NCBI GenBank assembly: GCA_014377525.1
Contig: JACMPL010000017.1
Coordinates: 36,015 to 100,014, forward strand
Direction of reading: 5' to 3'
From: Candidatus Saccharimonadota bacterium
GTDB taxonomy: Bacteria > Patescibacteriota > Saccharimonadia > Saccharimonadales > UBA4665
Length of the DNA stretch: 64,000 bases
Of the stretch, positions 26,323 to 34,928 are shown one piece after another (positions within the stretch are counted from its first letter, which is position 1; every line of letters starts with the position of its first letter). The translations under genes and the position numbers were made by a program. The notes beneath the pieces were generated by a model. The model saw only the letters and a program-made list of their open reading frames with translations, was not told where the DNA came from and made no database searches.

Positions 26323-27135
26323 CTATTTAAGCCAATCTTCGAGCGACGCCGTTCGCAAGCCAGCTGCCTTAACGGCATCTTGATAGGCTTTGAAATCATG
26401 GGCAAATTCTGGCCGGAAGTGCATTAGTACAATATCACCGGGTTTAAGGCCGGTGTTACCGTCCTGGTATTGCATGCTTCCGCCGTTCGCTTTAGCACTC
26501 CAACTGATCAATACGCGCATCCCACAATCTGCGGCAGCTCGACGAGTTATCTGGTTGTAGCTGCCGTAAGGTGGGCGGAATATAGTTGGTCGTCGATCAA
26601 ATAGTAGTCCGAACCGGTCAGCATTGGCACATATTTCCTGTTTCTGATTCGCGTAGTTTAGTGTTGTCAGGTCCTCGTGGTTGGTAGTGTGGTTCTCGAC
26701 TATCGCACCGCTTGACTGTAATTCTTTAAAATAATTGGCGTCATGCTCAACATTAACATCATTTAAAAACAATGAGACAGGAACGTGGCTCTTTGCTAGT
26801 AAGTTAAGCGCGTCATCTGAGCGTGTTACTCCATCATCGATGCCTAGGAATACGACGCGTTGATTAGTCGGAATACGGTTTAACACGGGAACAAGCTTGT
26901 TAGTAATCGGGGGTAAGACGTAATCCGGTGTCACCACAGGCTGATCAACAGATTCAGAGCCAGTTGTTGAATCGCTAGTAGCTGCGGATGATGGTACTTT
27001 AGCTGAATACAATGTGCTTTTAGCCAAATAAAAAGATGATTGCGCTAGGTTAGCAGCGTGCATCTCAAATAAGACCGTAAGTCCAGCTATAGATAACACT
27101 AAAATTGACCTACCAAATTCGCGGACTACGTTCAT
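26323..27135 (-). CDS. Polysaccharide deacetylase (NodB homology)
   Basis: 270 residues with an N-terminal membrane anchor and a Ser/Thr linker, then a CE4 deacetylase domain. Motif 1 is GIDDG (usually TFDDG), motif 2 NHTTNHEDL holds the H-x4-H metal ligands, motif 3 is RPPYGSYN, and the C-terminal LMHF carries the catalytic His. CE4 enzymes remove N-acetyl groups from peptidoglycan or surface polysaccharide outside the cell. A TATAGT box (plus 27146-27151) lies 10 nt before the ATG. It is near the right edge of the accessory stretch. Confidence 0.9.
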   Translation of the reverse strand: MNVVREFGRSILVLSIAGLTVLFEMHAANLAQSSFYLAKSTLYSAKVPSSAATSDSTTGSESVDQPVVTPDYVLPPITNKLVPVLNRIPTNQRVVFLGIDDGVTRSDDALNLLAKSHVPVSLFLNDVNVEHDANYFKELQSSGAIVENHTTNHEDLTTLNYANQKQEICANADRFGLLFDRRPTIFRPPYGSYNQITRRAAADCGMRVLISWSAKANGGSMQYQDGNTGLKPGDIVLMHFRPEFAHDFKAYQDAVKAAGLRTASLEDWLK

Positions 27136-27321
27136 TATGAATGATACTATAACACAGTCTATGGAATTTGCAATAAATACTGAATTATCAACAGTCTGTA
27201 CTAATTATATAAAAAGAGTAATGTTGAAACAATAATTGATAATAATAAAATAATTGATTGATCTCTAGAACTCTATGAAAAAGTTACGAAAAAACAGTCT
27301 CCAATAATTCGATTACAAAAA

Positions 27322-27498
27322 TTGTTTTCCGTTATACCGCTATGGCTTATTAAGTTTATTATTTTCACTGCAGTTCTGATAGTAGGCTCGCTGATACTTG
27401 TGAAGTTACAAGATCCGAAATATAACCAAACGGAAACTCCAAACTATGCACCATTTGGAGCTGCGGTTGATATCCATTACGACACATTTAACCAATAA
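27322..27498 (+). CDS. Possible single-helix membrane peptide or gene remnant
   Basis: A frame open from about 27261 to a TAA at 27496-27498 encodes a clear membrane helix (WLIKFIIFTAVLIVGSLILV) and a polar tail ending YDTFNQ. There is no ATG; the nearest start is a TTG at 27322, giving 58 residues. Either it starts at this TTG or it is a 5'-truncated remnant. The rest of the 515-bp gap (27136-27650) shows nothing I can assign. Confidence 0.3.
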   Translation: MFSVIPLWLIKFIIFTAVLIVGSLILVKLQDPKYNQTETPNYAPFGAAVDIHYDTFNQ

Positions 27499-27650
27499 TT
27501 TCTATTTGTTACCATGGATTCGCAAATCAACAAATCATTAGCGTCATGTTTCGTGTAATAATTCGCAGCTGGTCATGACGGCAATTCCACTGTATTTGTT
27601 TCCACTGTATTCATACATTAGTGGCCAAAGCTATATTGATAACCACGTAA

Positions 27651-28103
27651 TTAGACTCGTTCAACCCAGCGTTTGAAGCGTTTGAGGGCCAAACCAATTG
27701 CAAATAATGTAATCGGTTTGGTAATTATCCAACCAATTTTACCAATTACACCAAACGGCAAAATAACTGTCTCAGCCCAACTAAAGATTGACCCGTTATC
27801 GCCGTGGGGTGTAACCTCGAACACACCATCACCGCGGACAACTCGGCCAGTATGATGCATCCGGCAGCGGTGCGGTGGCTTCCATTCGACTATCGTCATG
27901 GTGTCGACGAAACCAAATCGGCCGATACCAGTAAAGGCTGATATGCTACCGCCCGCAGCCTGGCCGCCAAGAACTAAAGGAGTTACCCGAGTTGCCGGAA
28001 TCCATTCGGCTTGCCGCGGCCAATCGGTTGCAGCGGCAAATACACGAATTGGAGAAGCAGAAATTATACTACTACGTTTTAATGTTACGACGTAATTGCT
28101 CAT
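27651..28103 (-). CDS. SRPBCC/polyketide-cyclase-like protein
   Basis: 150 residues from the ATG at 28103. The pattern is that of SRPBCC ligand-binding proteins: an opening strand, IRVFAAATDWPRQAEWIP, a central GRFGFVDTMTIVEWKPP strand, and a long C-terminal helix ending ALKRFKRWVERV. These helix-grip folds bind hydrophobic ligands in the cytosol. The start is set by TACAAT (plus 28110-28115), 6 nt upstream; the longer frame back to 28184 would begin beyond this promoter. It is divergent from the DUF2256/photolyase pair. Confidence 0.82.
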   Translation of the reverse strand: MSNYVVTLKRSSIISASPIRVFAAATDWPRQAEWIPATRVTPLVLGGQAAGGSISAFTGIGRFGFVDTMTIVEWKPPHRCRMHHTGRVVRGDGVFEVTPHGDNGSIFSWAETVILPFGVIGKIGWIITKPITLFAIGLALKRFKRWVERV

Positions 28104-28109
28104 TGTTGT

Positions 28110-28115
28110 ATTGTA
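28110..28115 (-). promoter_or_regulatory. -10 box that decides the SRPBCC gene start
   Basis: Minus-strand TACAAT is followed by 6 nt and the ATG at 28103. An alternative upstream start at 28184 would place this box inside the gene, so the leaderless start is preferred. Confidence 0.55.
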
Positions 28116-28182
28116 CAGCTTACGCTTATAAAAACTGAAAATAATTACAGTGCTGGTTATTAGAGTTGTGTAATATGTAGTC

Positions 28183-28422
28183 ATGAGTAAATCAGCCCAA
28201 AAGACTGCTAGAAAAGTTCAGGGTCGTACCGATCGTCACAAAAATGTTCGCTATCACAACGATGCTAATTTATTTCCGGACAATAATACAAAGATGTGTC
28301 CGGTTTGTAATCGGCCGTTCAACAACCGCAAAAAGTGGTCTTCCCGCGGCCTATGGCCTAGTATCATATACTGCTCCAAAGCTTGCCGTAAAAATGCATC
28401 ATCACTGAGCAAGGTTGTCTGA
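28183..28422 (+). CDS. DUF2256 zinc-ribbon protein
   Basis: 79 residues: a basic N-terminal stretch, then the DUF2256 core CPVCNRPFNNRKKW and YCSKACRK, giving four cysteines arranged as a small zinc ribbon. DUF2256 genes are often found beside photolyase/cryptochrome genes, and here the stop overlaps the start of one (TGATG). A helper role in nucleic-acid binding or repair is inferred. TAATAT at 28171-28176 is 6 nt before the ATG, so the two-gene mRNA is probably leaderless. Confidence 0.88.
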   Translation: MSKSAQKTARKVQGRTDRHKNVRYHNDANLFPDNNTKMCPVCNRPFNNRKKWSSRGLWPSIIYCSKACRKNASSLSKVV

Positions 28423-29504
28423 TGGACGTTACAAATTACGAAGCGCTCGAGTACTACATAACTACAATCAGTGCCACCAAATACGCTGAAAGGCGCAATT
28501 ACATTGGTGAATCGACCCGACTATCCGAATTTATTACGCGCGGCGTCATCAGCTTACCGCGAGTTAAGGAATTAATTCTCAAAAACAACAGCGAACAATC
28601 GGCTTACAAACTACTAAATGAACTAGCTTGGCGCGAATATTGGCAACAAACTTGGCGAGTTCGCGGCGACGAAATATTTTCTTCGTTTCGAACAATCGGC
28701 AGTAAGTTAGAGGGTATTCCAACTAGCATTTTAAATGCGTCGACAGGGATTGCGGCAATTGACGCTGGACTAAGCGATTTATACGACACCGGATACATTC
28801 ACAACCATATGCGACTGTGGCTGGCAGGTGTTATCTGTAATATTGCTCAATGTAACTGGCGAGTTGGCGCTGACTGGATGATCAGCCATTTAATAGATGG
28901 TGACTACGCTAGCAATCACTTAAGCTGGCAGTGGTGCGCCGGTGCCTACACTGGTAAGCAATACTTGCCACAACAGGATAATATCAACACTTTCAGCAAA
29001 TCTGTCCAACATAACACTTTCCTGGACGCTAGCTACGAAGCAATCTCGGTAATGCCGATTCCGAATGCTCTAGCCGAGTTAACTGAACCCGCATATACGT
29101 TAGCTAAGCAGGCTAAACTGCCATCCTCAATTAACACCGTTTCTATACATGACCTCGTGGACAGCGATTTGCAGTTATACAGTCCATGGACACTTGATCC
29201 AAACTGGAAAAGTGCTTCTAATTTACCGAAAGTACTAGTGTTAGGTGAACCGTTCTTTGACGGTCATTTTAGCCAAAATGTCCTTGATAGTATCCTGAAA
29301 TTTTCGACCTGGGTTCCAGATATAAAAATATTGAAGGCCAACAGTGGTGATCTTAAGCGATTAAACGGAACAATCTATCGAAAAGATCATCCAGTCATTA
29401 ATGACTGGCCTGGTGTCGTCAGCCAACCCGAATTGTTGTTCCCTAATATTACTCAGAAGTTTTACCCCTCATTCTCGTCATTTTGGAAACAAGCCCAGAA
29501 ATAA
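28422..29504 (+). CDS. Photolyase/cryptochrome-type FAD-binding protein without N-terminal antenna domain
   Basis: 360 residues. The first 200 match the FAD-binding helical domain of photolyases: STRLSEFITRGVIS, LLNELAWREYW, YIHNHMRLWLAG and DGDYASNHLSWQWCAGAY. The usual N-terminal alpha/beta antenna domain is absent. Instead about 120 extra residues follow, beginning near KVLVLGEPFFDGHF and looking like an alpha/beta domain. Photolyases repair UV pyrimidine dimers with light; whether this short form repairs DNA or senses light cannot be told. It is coupled to DUF2256 by an ATG overlapping the TGA. Confidence 0.85.
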   Translation: MDVTNYEALEYYITTISATKYAERRNYIGESTRLSEFITRGVISLPRVKELILKNNSEQSAYKLLNELAWREYWQQTWRVRGDEIFSSFRTIGSKLEGIPTSILNASTGIAAIDAGLSDLYDTGYIHNHMRLWLAGVICNIAQCNWRVGADWMISHLIDGDYASNHLSWQWCAGAYTGKQYLPQQDNINTFSKSVQHNTFLDASYEAISVMPIPNALAELTEPAYTLAKQAKLPSSINTVSIHDLVDSDLQLYSPWTLDPNWKSASNLPKVLVLGEPFFDGHFSQNVLDSILKFSTWVPDIKILKANSGDLKRLNGTIYRKDHPVINDWPGVVSQPELLFPNITQKFYPSFSSFWKQAQK

Positions 29505-29533
29505 TTAATTTTCAACGCTTAGAGCCGATACTA

Positions 29534-29539
29534 TATACT
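29534..29539 (+). promoter_or_regulatory. -10 box that decides the ITPase-like start
   Basis: TATACT lies exactly 6 nt before the ATG at 29546. The frame is open further upstream, overlapping the photolyase end, but the conserved N-terminus begins at 29546, in agreement with this promoter. Confidence 0.65.
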
Positions 29540-29545
29540 GGCAGA

Positions 29546-30121
29546 ATGGATCTTTTGGCTTTCGGAACTAGTAATAATGAAAAGTTTGCCATAGGCCGTG
29601 ATGCTTGTCGGGAGGCTGCGATTGAATTACAGCAAGTCTCCCTAGATATTGACGAGATTCAAGGCGAAGATATGTCGGCGATTGCTATCGACAAAGCCAG
29701 ACGAGCCTACGCAGCATATGGCAAAGCATTGATAATATCGGATGACAGCTGGGCAATTCCTGGTCTTGGTGGTTTCCCAGGTGCGTATATGAAGTCCATA
29801 AATCACTGGTTTACCACTCAAGATTTGATCAATCTAACCAGTCAGCTGGCCGATCGCCGCATTGTGCTAACGCAAACTATCATATATATCGATGACGAAA
29901 CTATGCAACTTTTTAGCTATGACAATAGCGGTACGTTGCTGGCTGCGCCACGCGGAAATTATGGCAAAGCGACGCACAAGCTTGTTGCGCTAGACGGCGA
30001 TAACGGACTAAGTATGGCAGAGGTATTGGATCAATCGACCGACAACGCTGCGCGGCCGGCGGCACAAGTCTGGCATGAGTTTGCGGTTTGGTACAACAAC
30101 TTTACGACGAGAACTCATTAA
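29546..30121 (+). CDS. Ham1/ITPase-like non-canonical purine NTP pyrophosphatase
   Basis: 191 residues from the ATG at 29546, the family length. The N-terminal FGTSNNEKF corresponds to the substrate-binding TSNxxK motif; ISDDSWAIPGLGGFPGAYMK holds the catalytic aspartates and the GGFPG loop; APRGNYG and RPAAQ near the end complete the site. These enzymes hydrolyse ITP/XTP to keep the nucleotide pool clean. The SDDSW variant replaces the usual EDTGL-like sequence, so specificity may differ. The frame could be extended to 29483, but the -10 box and the motif argue against it. Confidence 0.87.
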   Translation: MDLLAFGTSNNEKFAIGRDACREAAIELQQVSLDIDEIQGEDMSAIAIDKARRAYAAYGKALIISDDSWAIPGLGGFPGAYMKSINHWFTTQDLINLTSQLADRRIVLTQTIIYIDDETMQLFSYDNSGTLLAAPRGNYGKATHKLVALDGDNGLSMAEVLDQSTDNAARPAAQVWHEFAVWYNNFTTRTH

Positions 30122-30607
30122 GTGAGTGATACCCGTGCCCGCACGTACTTCTTTGCATTTGAAATTGGGCAGATCGAAGATGGCCACGTATATGACGCGA
30201 TGCCACTACATTGCACGCTGATGCACCGATTTCATTCTGCGCTAACTATTGCTGAACTAACTGCGATTGTCAGGCCACTATTTGCTTCAACCCAAGCCAT
30301 TCTTCTTAAGCCCGGTGAACGCATGGCACTAGGCCCGCATCGCATACTAGTTAACAAATTAGTAGCTACCGCACCACTTTTACAATTACACTTACAACTA
30401 TATACGTTATTAACTGAACATGCCGTGCATTTTACGGAATCCGATTGGGTTGGCGATGGCTACATTCCGCACGTATCAGACCAACGTGATAAACGATTTA
30501 ATTCAGACCAGCCGTTTCTTGCGAAGTCAGTCTTCTTGGCGCGCGTCGAGTTTCCATTGCAGGGCAGCCGTCGGTTTATCGAAGCAAAAATTCCACTTTC
30601 GTTATAA
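30122..30607 (+). CDS. 2H phosphoesterase (LigT/2'-5' RNA ligase-like)
   Basis: 161 residues with the paired histidine motifs of the 2H superfamily: LHCTLMHRF (about 28-36) and YIPHVSDQ (about 113-120), each H-x-T/S. Members act on cyclic phosphates or 2'-5' linkages in RNA and nucleotides; the natural substrate is unknown here. The GTG start directly follows the stop of the ITPase-like gene, giving a two-gene operon of nucleotide-maintenance enzymes. No signal peptide is present. Confidence 0.78.
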   Translation: MSDTRARTYFFAFEIGQIEDGHVYDAMPLHCTLMHRFHSALTIAELTAIVRPLFASTQAILLKPGERMALGPHRILVNKLVATAPLLQLHLQLYTLLTEHAVHFTESDWVGDGYIPHVSDQRDKRFNSDQPFLAKSVFLARVEFPLQGSRRFIEAKIPLSL

Positions 30608-30626
30608 CGCCAGGTATACTTAGACA

Positions 30627-30932
30627 ATGCAATTACGAAAATATCGTTGGTCACGTGATTACGAATCCGCTGAAGAAGAATTAGCTGGTTTGCTTGTGAC
30701 CAAGAGTATTATCGCAACCCGTTGGGCAGCGACTGAGTACCAAGAATTCTCGGAGCATACACATTTCTACGACAAACAGCTCTGGTGTGTTGAAGGCTCG
30801 ATACAATTTATGGTCGGTGGCCGGCCATTCTCAATTCAGCCTGGTGATACACTGGATATTCCGGCCGGAACTACCCACTCGGCGCGGGCTGGCTTCGCCG
30901 GTTGCGTCTGCTATGAAACTCATAGTGAATAG
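30627..30932 (+). CDS. Small cupin-domain protein
   Basis: 101 residues forming a single cupin barrel. Motif 1 is EHTHFYDKQLWCVEGSI with potential metal ligands His44, His46 and nearby residues; motif 2 is PGDTLDIPAGTTHSARAG with the final His. Single-domain cupins bind metals, sugars or small acids. The function is open. TATACT at 30615-30620 lies 6 nt before the ATG, so this gene has its own leaderless promoter although it follows the previous gene by only 19 bp. Confidence 0.85.
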   Translation: MQLRKYRWSRDYESAEEELAGLLVTKSIIATRWAATEYQEFSEHTHFYDKQLWCVEGSIQFMVGGRPFSIQPGDTLDIPAGTTHSARAGFAGCVCYETHSE

Positions 30933-30963
30933 CGCTGGGCGGCGAACAAAGCTGCCGCAAAGG

Positions 30964-31593
30964 CTAAGCGACAAGTCGAACAGATGGTTGCAGTGTGCGA
31001 GGGTTCACAACGTAGACAAAATAAAATTTACGTTTCGGAAATAATATTCGTGAATATAGCGATGGTTTCAGAACAATAAGATTTTTGTACAGCGATAGCT
31101 CGTGAACAACGCCTTTGACTTGTCTCGTAGTTATCGATCCTTGGGAATATTGGCCAGTGGCTGGGTCGAACCAGTACGATTCTATCGGATCGAAGGCCGG
31201 GTCGATGATCTGAAAAATCACTTTCTTACCAAGGTATTCGCGGTTTGAGACAGCGTCCAAATTGGCTACTTCAGCGCTGATTTTAGCTGCCAGTTGCTCG
31301 GACTGAACGTGTTGTAAATTAGCGTCAAAACTTGACTGCGCTAAGTGATCACGTTGGTCGCTGGTCATGTCGTCAGGCGTTAAGTATAGATTATTCTGTG
31401 CGTGGATCGACGCCATTGAGCGATTGGTGGCGGCGGCCGTTTGTTTTGCTGTGTGTTTGGCGGCTTCTAGCGTACTAAAGTTGGTCATGGCACTCACAAA
31501 ATTAGCGATTAAGCCGCTATCGGCAGAAATAACACCTGACGGCGGTAAAGTTTCGAGTGCGTTATAAGAAGCGGTATTTTTCGTGTTGTCCAC
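30964..31593 (-). CDS. Hypothetical protein (209 aa)
   Basis: Not recognised. The N-terminal half is Ala/Thr/Ser-rich and helical (a possible coiled coil around 38-110). The C-terminal half has beta character (KKVIFQIIDPAFDPIESYWF, then a basic SRILFPKRKFYFVYVV segment). There is no membrane helix or signal peptide. The GTG start is supported by TATGAT on the minus strand (plus 31600-31605), 6 nt upstream. It is convergent with the cupin gene and divergent from pgi. Confidence 0.65.
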   Translation of the reverse strand: MDNTKNTASYNALETLPPSGVISADSGLIANFVSAMTNFSTLEAAKHTAKQTAAATNRSMASIHAQNNLYLTPDDMTSDQRDHLAQSSFDANLQHVQSEQLAAKISAEVANLDAVSNREYLGKKVIFQIIDPAFDPIESYWFDPATGQYSQGSITTRQVKGVVHELSLYKNLIVLKPSLYSRILFPKRKFYFVYVVNPRTLQPSVRLVA

Positions 31594-31676
31594 ACGGTAA
31601 TCATACGCTACTACGAGGATTACGCTGTCGGCTGCCCGACAAAGTGCTATAGTTTATAGGATTAAATGGAGGTACT

Positions 31677-33284
31677 ATGCAACTAACCGATTATCCCGAA
31701 TGGCAGGCATTGGTCGACCATACACAAGTCGCTACTGACAATTTAGTAACGCTCTTCGAAAACGATTCGAACCGAGCCCAAGACATGAATTTACAAGCAG
31801 CTGGTCTGTTCGTAGACTATTCCAAGAACCGGATTACCGCCGAAACGCTGACGTTGCTGCAAGATTTGGCACGAGCTCGTAACATTGAAGCTGCTACTAC
31901 CGCCATGTTTGCCGGTGAGAAGATTAATACTACTGAAAATCGGGCAGTACTCCATACTGCGCTGCGCTACCAAGGCAGCGAGCCGATTGTGGTCGACGAG
32001 CAGGATGTACTACCGGAAGTTCGCGATGTTCTACGTCGGATGGGCGAATTTAGCGACAATATTCGGAGCGGTAGCTGGACAGGCTACACCGGTAAGCCAA
32101 TCAAGAATATTATCAATATTGGCATTGGTGGTTCAGATCTTGGCCCGGTGATGGCTTACGAAGCGCTTAAACACTACAGCGATCGTTCGATTAGCGTCAA
32201 ATTCGTATCGAACATCGATGGCACTCATTTTACCGAAGCTGTCCGCGAGCTCGATGCAGCCGAAACATTATTTATCGTCGCTTCCAAGACTTTTACGACC
32301 GACGAAACTATGACGAACGCCAGCAGCGCGCGGGCGTGGTTACTAGCAGCACTGCGCGATGAATCAGCCGTAGCCAAACACTTCGTGGCTGTCTCGACGA
32401 ACAATGAAAAAGTTTCCGAATTCGGTATCGACACCGCGAACATGTTCGGATTTTGGGACTGGGTTGGCGGACGTTATTCGCTGTGTAGTGCCATTGGACT
32501 ATCGGTGATGGTCGCCATTGGGCGGGATAATTTCCAAGCTATGTTAGAGGGATTTTATGCGATGGACGAGCATTTCAGGACTGCTCCGATCGAAGAAAAC
32601 TTACCAGTTACCCTAGCGTTAATTAGTCTTTGGAATCTTAATTTCTTGGGTGCGCAGTCCGAGGCAATTCTACCCTATGATCAATATCTAAACCGGTTTG
32701 CAGCCTATTTCCAGCAAGGGAATATGGAAAGTAATGGTAAATCAGTCACAAAAGCCGGAGAACCAGTTAGCTACCAGACTGGACCAGTTATTTGGGGTGA
32801 ACCCGGTACGAATGGCCAACACGCATTTTATCAATTACTCCACCAGGGAACGCTTCTGGTTCCGTGTGATTTTATCGGTTTCGCTAAGCCGCTCAATGAG
32901 CTTGGACAGCATCACAGTAAATTGACGGCTAACTTGCTGGCTCAGACGAAAGCATTGGCGTTCGGTAAAACAGCCGATACGGTGCGCAGCGAAGGTGTAG
33001 CGGAAGATCTCGTAGCGCATAAAACGTTTGTCGGTAATCACCCGAGCAACACCATAATCGCTAAGCAGCTGACACCGCAGACGCTCGGTGCATTGACGGC
33101 TCTGTACGAACATAAAATATTCGTACAAGGCGTTATATGGGATATTAATTCGTTTGACCAATGGGGCGTTGAACTAGGCAAGGTACTAGCTACTGATATT
33201 TTTAAGGAGCTGACAAATCCTGGTACTACCCAGCAAGATCAGTCAACCAATTTGTTACTATCTAAACTTCGTGAACTCAAGTAG
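31677..33284 (+). CDS. pgi: Glucose-6-phosphate isomerase
   Basis: Interconverts glucose-6-phosphate and fructose-6-phosphate in glycolysis. The 535 residues fit the long bacterial form. Visible signatures are [43 protein letters not shown] with the phosphate loop, the catalytic-Glu region [13 protein letters not shown], and the C-terminal [17 protein letters not shown]. It has an extended -10 (TGCTATAGT, 31645-31653) and a GGAGG Shine-Dalgarno at 31668-31672, so this gene has a leader. It ends 2 bp from a convergent gene. Confidence 0.97.
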   Translation: MQLTDYPEWQALVDHTQVATDNLVTLFENDSNRAQDMNLQAAGLFVDYSKNRITAETLTLLQDLARARNIEAATTAMFAGEKINTTENRAVLHTALRYQGSEPIVVDEQDVLPEVRDVLRRMGEFSDNIRSGSWTGYTGKPIKNIINIGIGGSDLGPVMAYEALKHYSDRSISVKFVSNIDGTHFTEAVRELDAAETLFIVASKTFTTDETMTNASSARAWLLAALRDESAVAKHFVAVSTNNEKVSEFGIDTANMFGFWDWVGGRYSLCSAIGLSVMVAIGRDNFQAMLEGFYAMDEHFRTAPIEENLPVTLALISLWNLNFLGAQSEAILPYDQYLNRFAAYFQQGNMESNGKSVTKAGEPVSYQTGPVIWGEPGTNGQHAFYQLLHQGTLLVPCDFIGFAKPLNELGQHHSKLTANLLAQTKALAFGKTADTVRSEGVAEDLVAHKTFVGNHPSNTIIAKQLTPQTLGALTALYEHKIFVQGVIWDINSFDQWGVELGKVLATDIFKELTNPGTTQQDQSTNLLLSKLRELK

Positions 33285-33286
33285 CG

Positions 33287-34276
33287 TTACAAATATTTTC
33301 GGCGATCGACAACGACAAAGGCCGTGCCTCCGAGTATCAAGGCGAACCAGTAGCTAATAATTCGGTATAGCACCGCGGCGGCGATTGCCGTTCGAAGCGG
33401 CATGCCGTAAGCAATCAGCGCCGCGACCAATCCAGCTTCGGCGCCGCCTAGTCCACCGGGTGTTGGCGTCAACGTTCCGACAATCAGCCCCGAGGTAAAC
33501 ACTGCCAGAGCAACCGCAAAGTTAACATTGCCATGCACGGCCCGAACGGCGAACATCAAACTCAAAACATTCAGTAATACCAGGCACGTCGAAGCACCGA
33601 AGGCGATAGCCAATCGAGCTTTTCGAGTTCGAAATGATGCTAACTGAACAATGAACTGGCGTAACGCTAAGACTATTTTATGCCGGAAATGCTGCGCAAT
33701 ATATAAGGCCGCTACAATAACAGCTAGCACGAATAACAGCAGCCAAGCCGTTTTTTGGGGCAGCCGCGGTGCTGCAACAGCTGAGAAGGCATTGCTACTA
33801 AACAGTACGAGCATAGCTGCAACTGATACATGCGCTAGTAAGCCCAGTGCATTGTTAACCGTCACGACACTTGCTGCTTGCGCTACCTGGTGGCCTGATT
33901 GTCGTAAGTATAAATAGCTAACACTAATACTGCCAATTCCACTTGGCAGTAAACGATTTACGAACATTCCCGCCATCTGCACCAATACCGTACGACGATA
34001 GCGCAGCGGGTGGAACGACAATGCCAAATATATAAGCGCTGCGACGAAGTAAGTCGCTACCGTAGTTACTAACACAGCGGCTACATACACCCAGCTAACC
34101 GTTCTAAGTACCGTAATGCTATCGATTAATATATCTATCTGAGGAATTAATACGAACACTACTGCCAGTAAAAATAGGCCATAGACGATTAATCTAGCTT
34201 TGGAATTTTTTGGTAGTAGTTCTGATCGCAGCCGAGACTGTTGACTACTCATTTCAATGCTTGATTTATCAGACAT
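33287..34276 (-). CDS. LPG-synthase-TM/UPF0104 family membrane protein
   Basis: 329 residues with about eight membrane helices. The family blocks are NRLLPSGIGSISVSYLYLRQ and TPTPGGLGGAEAGLVAALIA, typical of the transmembrane domain of lysylphosphatidylglycerol synthases and related flippase-like proteins. The C-terminal aminoacyl-transferase domain of MprF is absent, so it is a stand-alone membrane unit, probably handling lipid-linked substrates. A second member, at 42678-43550, is in this window. The first codons overlap a TATAA stretch, so a downstream ATG is possible. Confidence 0.85.
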   Translation of the reverse strand: MSDKSSIEMSSQQSRLRSELLPKNSKARLIVYGLFLLAVVFVLIPQIDILIDSITVLRTVSWVYVAAVLVTTVATYFVAALIYLALSFHPLRYRRTVLVQMAGMFVNRLLPSGIGSISVSYLYLRQSGHQVAQAASVVTVNNALGLLAHVSVAAMLVLFSSNAFSAVAAPRLPQKTAWLLLFVLAVIVAALYIAQHFRHKIVLALRQFIVQLASFRTRKARLAIAFGASTCLVLLNVLSLMFAVRAVHGNVNFAVALAVFTSGLIVGTLTPTPGGLGGAEAGLVAALIAYGMPLRTAIAAAVLYRIISYWFALILGGTAFVVVDRRKYL

Positions 34277-34414
34277 TTATACCGGACAGTGTGGTTTTCA
34301 TCTTAGTTCTACATTGTAGCGCAGACGTAGCTGTTCAAGCCACCTCAAAACGATTATAAAACGGTAATGTTACTATTGGACAATGAGCCGACCTGCTAGC
34401 GAAACGCTCGTAGC

Positions 34415-34708
34415 CTACGAATTATCGTCTTTCTTGAGCGTATCATCACTATCGTCTGCAGTGGCTTCAGGATCATACCCGACAACTGAACCTGGTTGGC
34501 TTGGACTGGCGCTGGCACCATCCATTCCAACGTCGTAAGCTTCGGCTAAGTCTACATCAGTATCTTTACGAGGGTCATCGATGGATAGTGGTGTTTTGAT
34601 ATCGTCGGTTGTGGCAGCATCCTGGGCTGGTGCAGCTGGATTGTCGTAATCTCCAGGCAACTTTTCTAAACGTTCTTCGTCGCTGGGTTCCATGTCATTC
34701 GGATACAT
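34415..34708 (-). CDS. Small acidic, probably disordered protein
   Basis: 97 residues, very rich in Asp, Glu, Pro, Ala and Ser (for example EPSDEERLEKLPGDYDNPAA) with no hydrophobic core, so probably unstructured. An AAAGGA Shine-Dalgarno lies just before the ATG on the minus strand, which supports translation. No family is recognised. Flanking gaps of 138 bp and 220 bp separate it from its neighbours. Confidence 0.65.
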   Translation of the reverse strand: MYPNDMEPSDEERLEKLPGDYDNPAAPAQDAATTDDIKTPLSIDDPRKDTDVDLAEAYDVGMDGASASPSQPGSVVGYDPEATADDSDDTLKKDDNS

Positions 34709-34928
34709 AATTAATCCTTTGTTTTAACATTGATAATTAATTACTTTGATTATGTCACTATATACACACATTCACTAAACTGCTGTTACATTTCTAACTC
34801 TTGATTTGTAAATCAGATCGTATAATAAAAATTACTAAGGGTTTTTTAGAAATTAAAAGGCTTCGCAAAACTCACGTGATCGAAAAACACCTGTATACTA
34901 ACAACCAAGCACTACCGGAAAGGGCACA

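Noticed and set aside
28104..28184. N-terminal extension of the SRPBCC protein
   Set aside because: It would begin upstream of a TACAAT box that is exactly 6 nt before the internal ATG, and its residues look like translated promoter sequence.
29483..29545. N-terminal extension of the ITPase-like protein
   Set aside because: The conserved FGTSN motif starts just after the ATG at 29546, which has its own -10 box; the extension overlaps the photolyase end.
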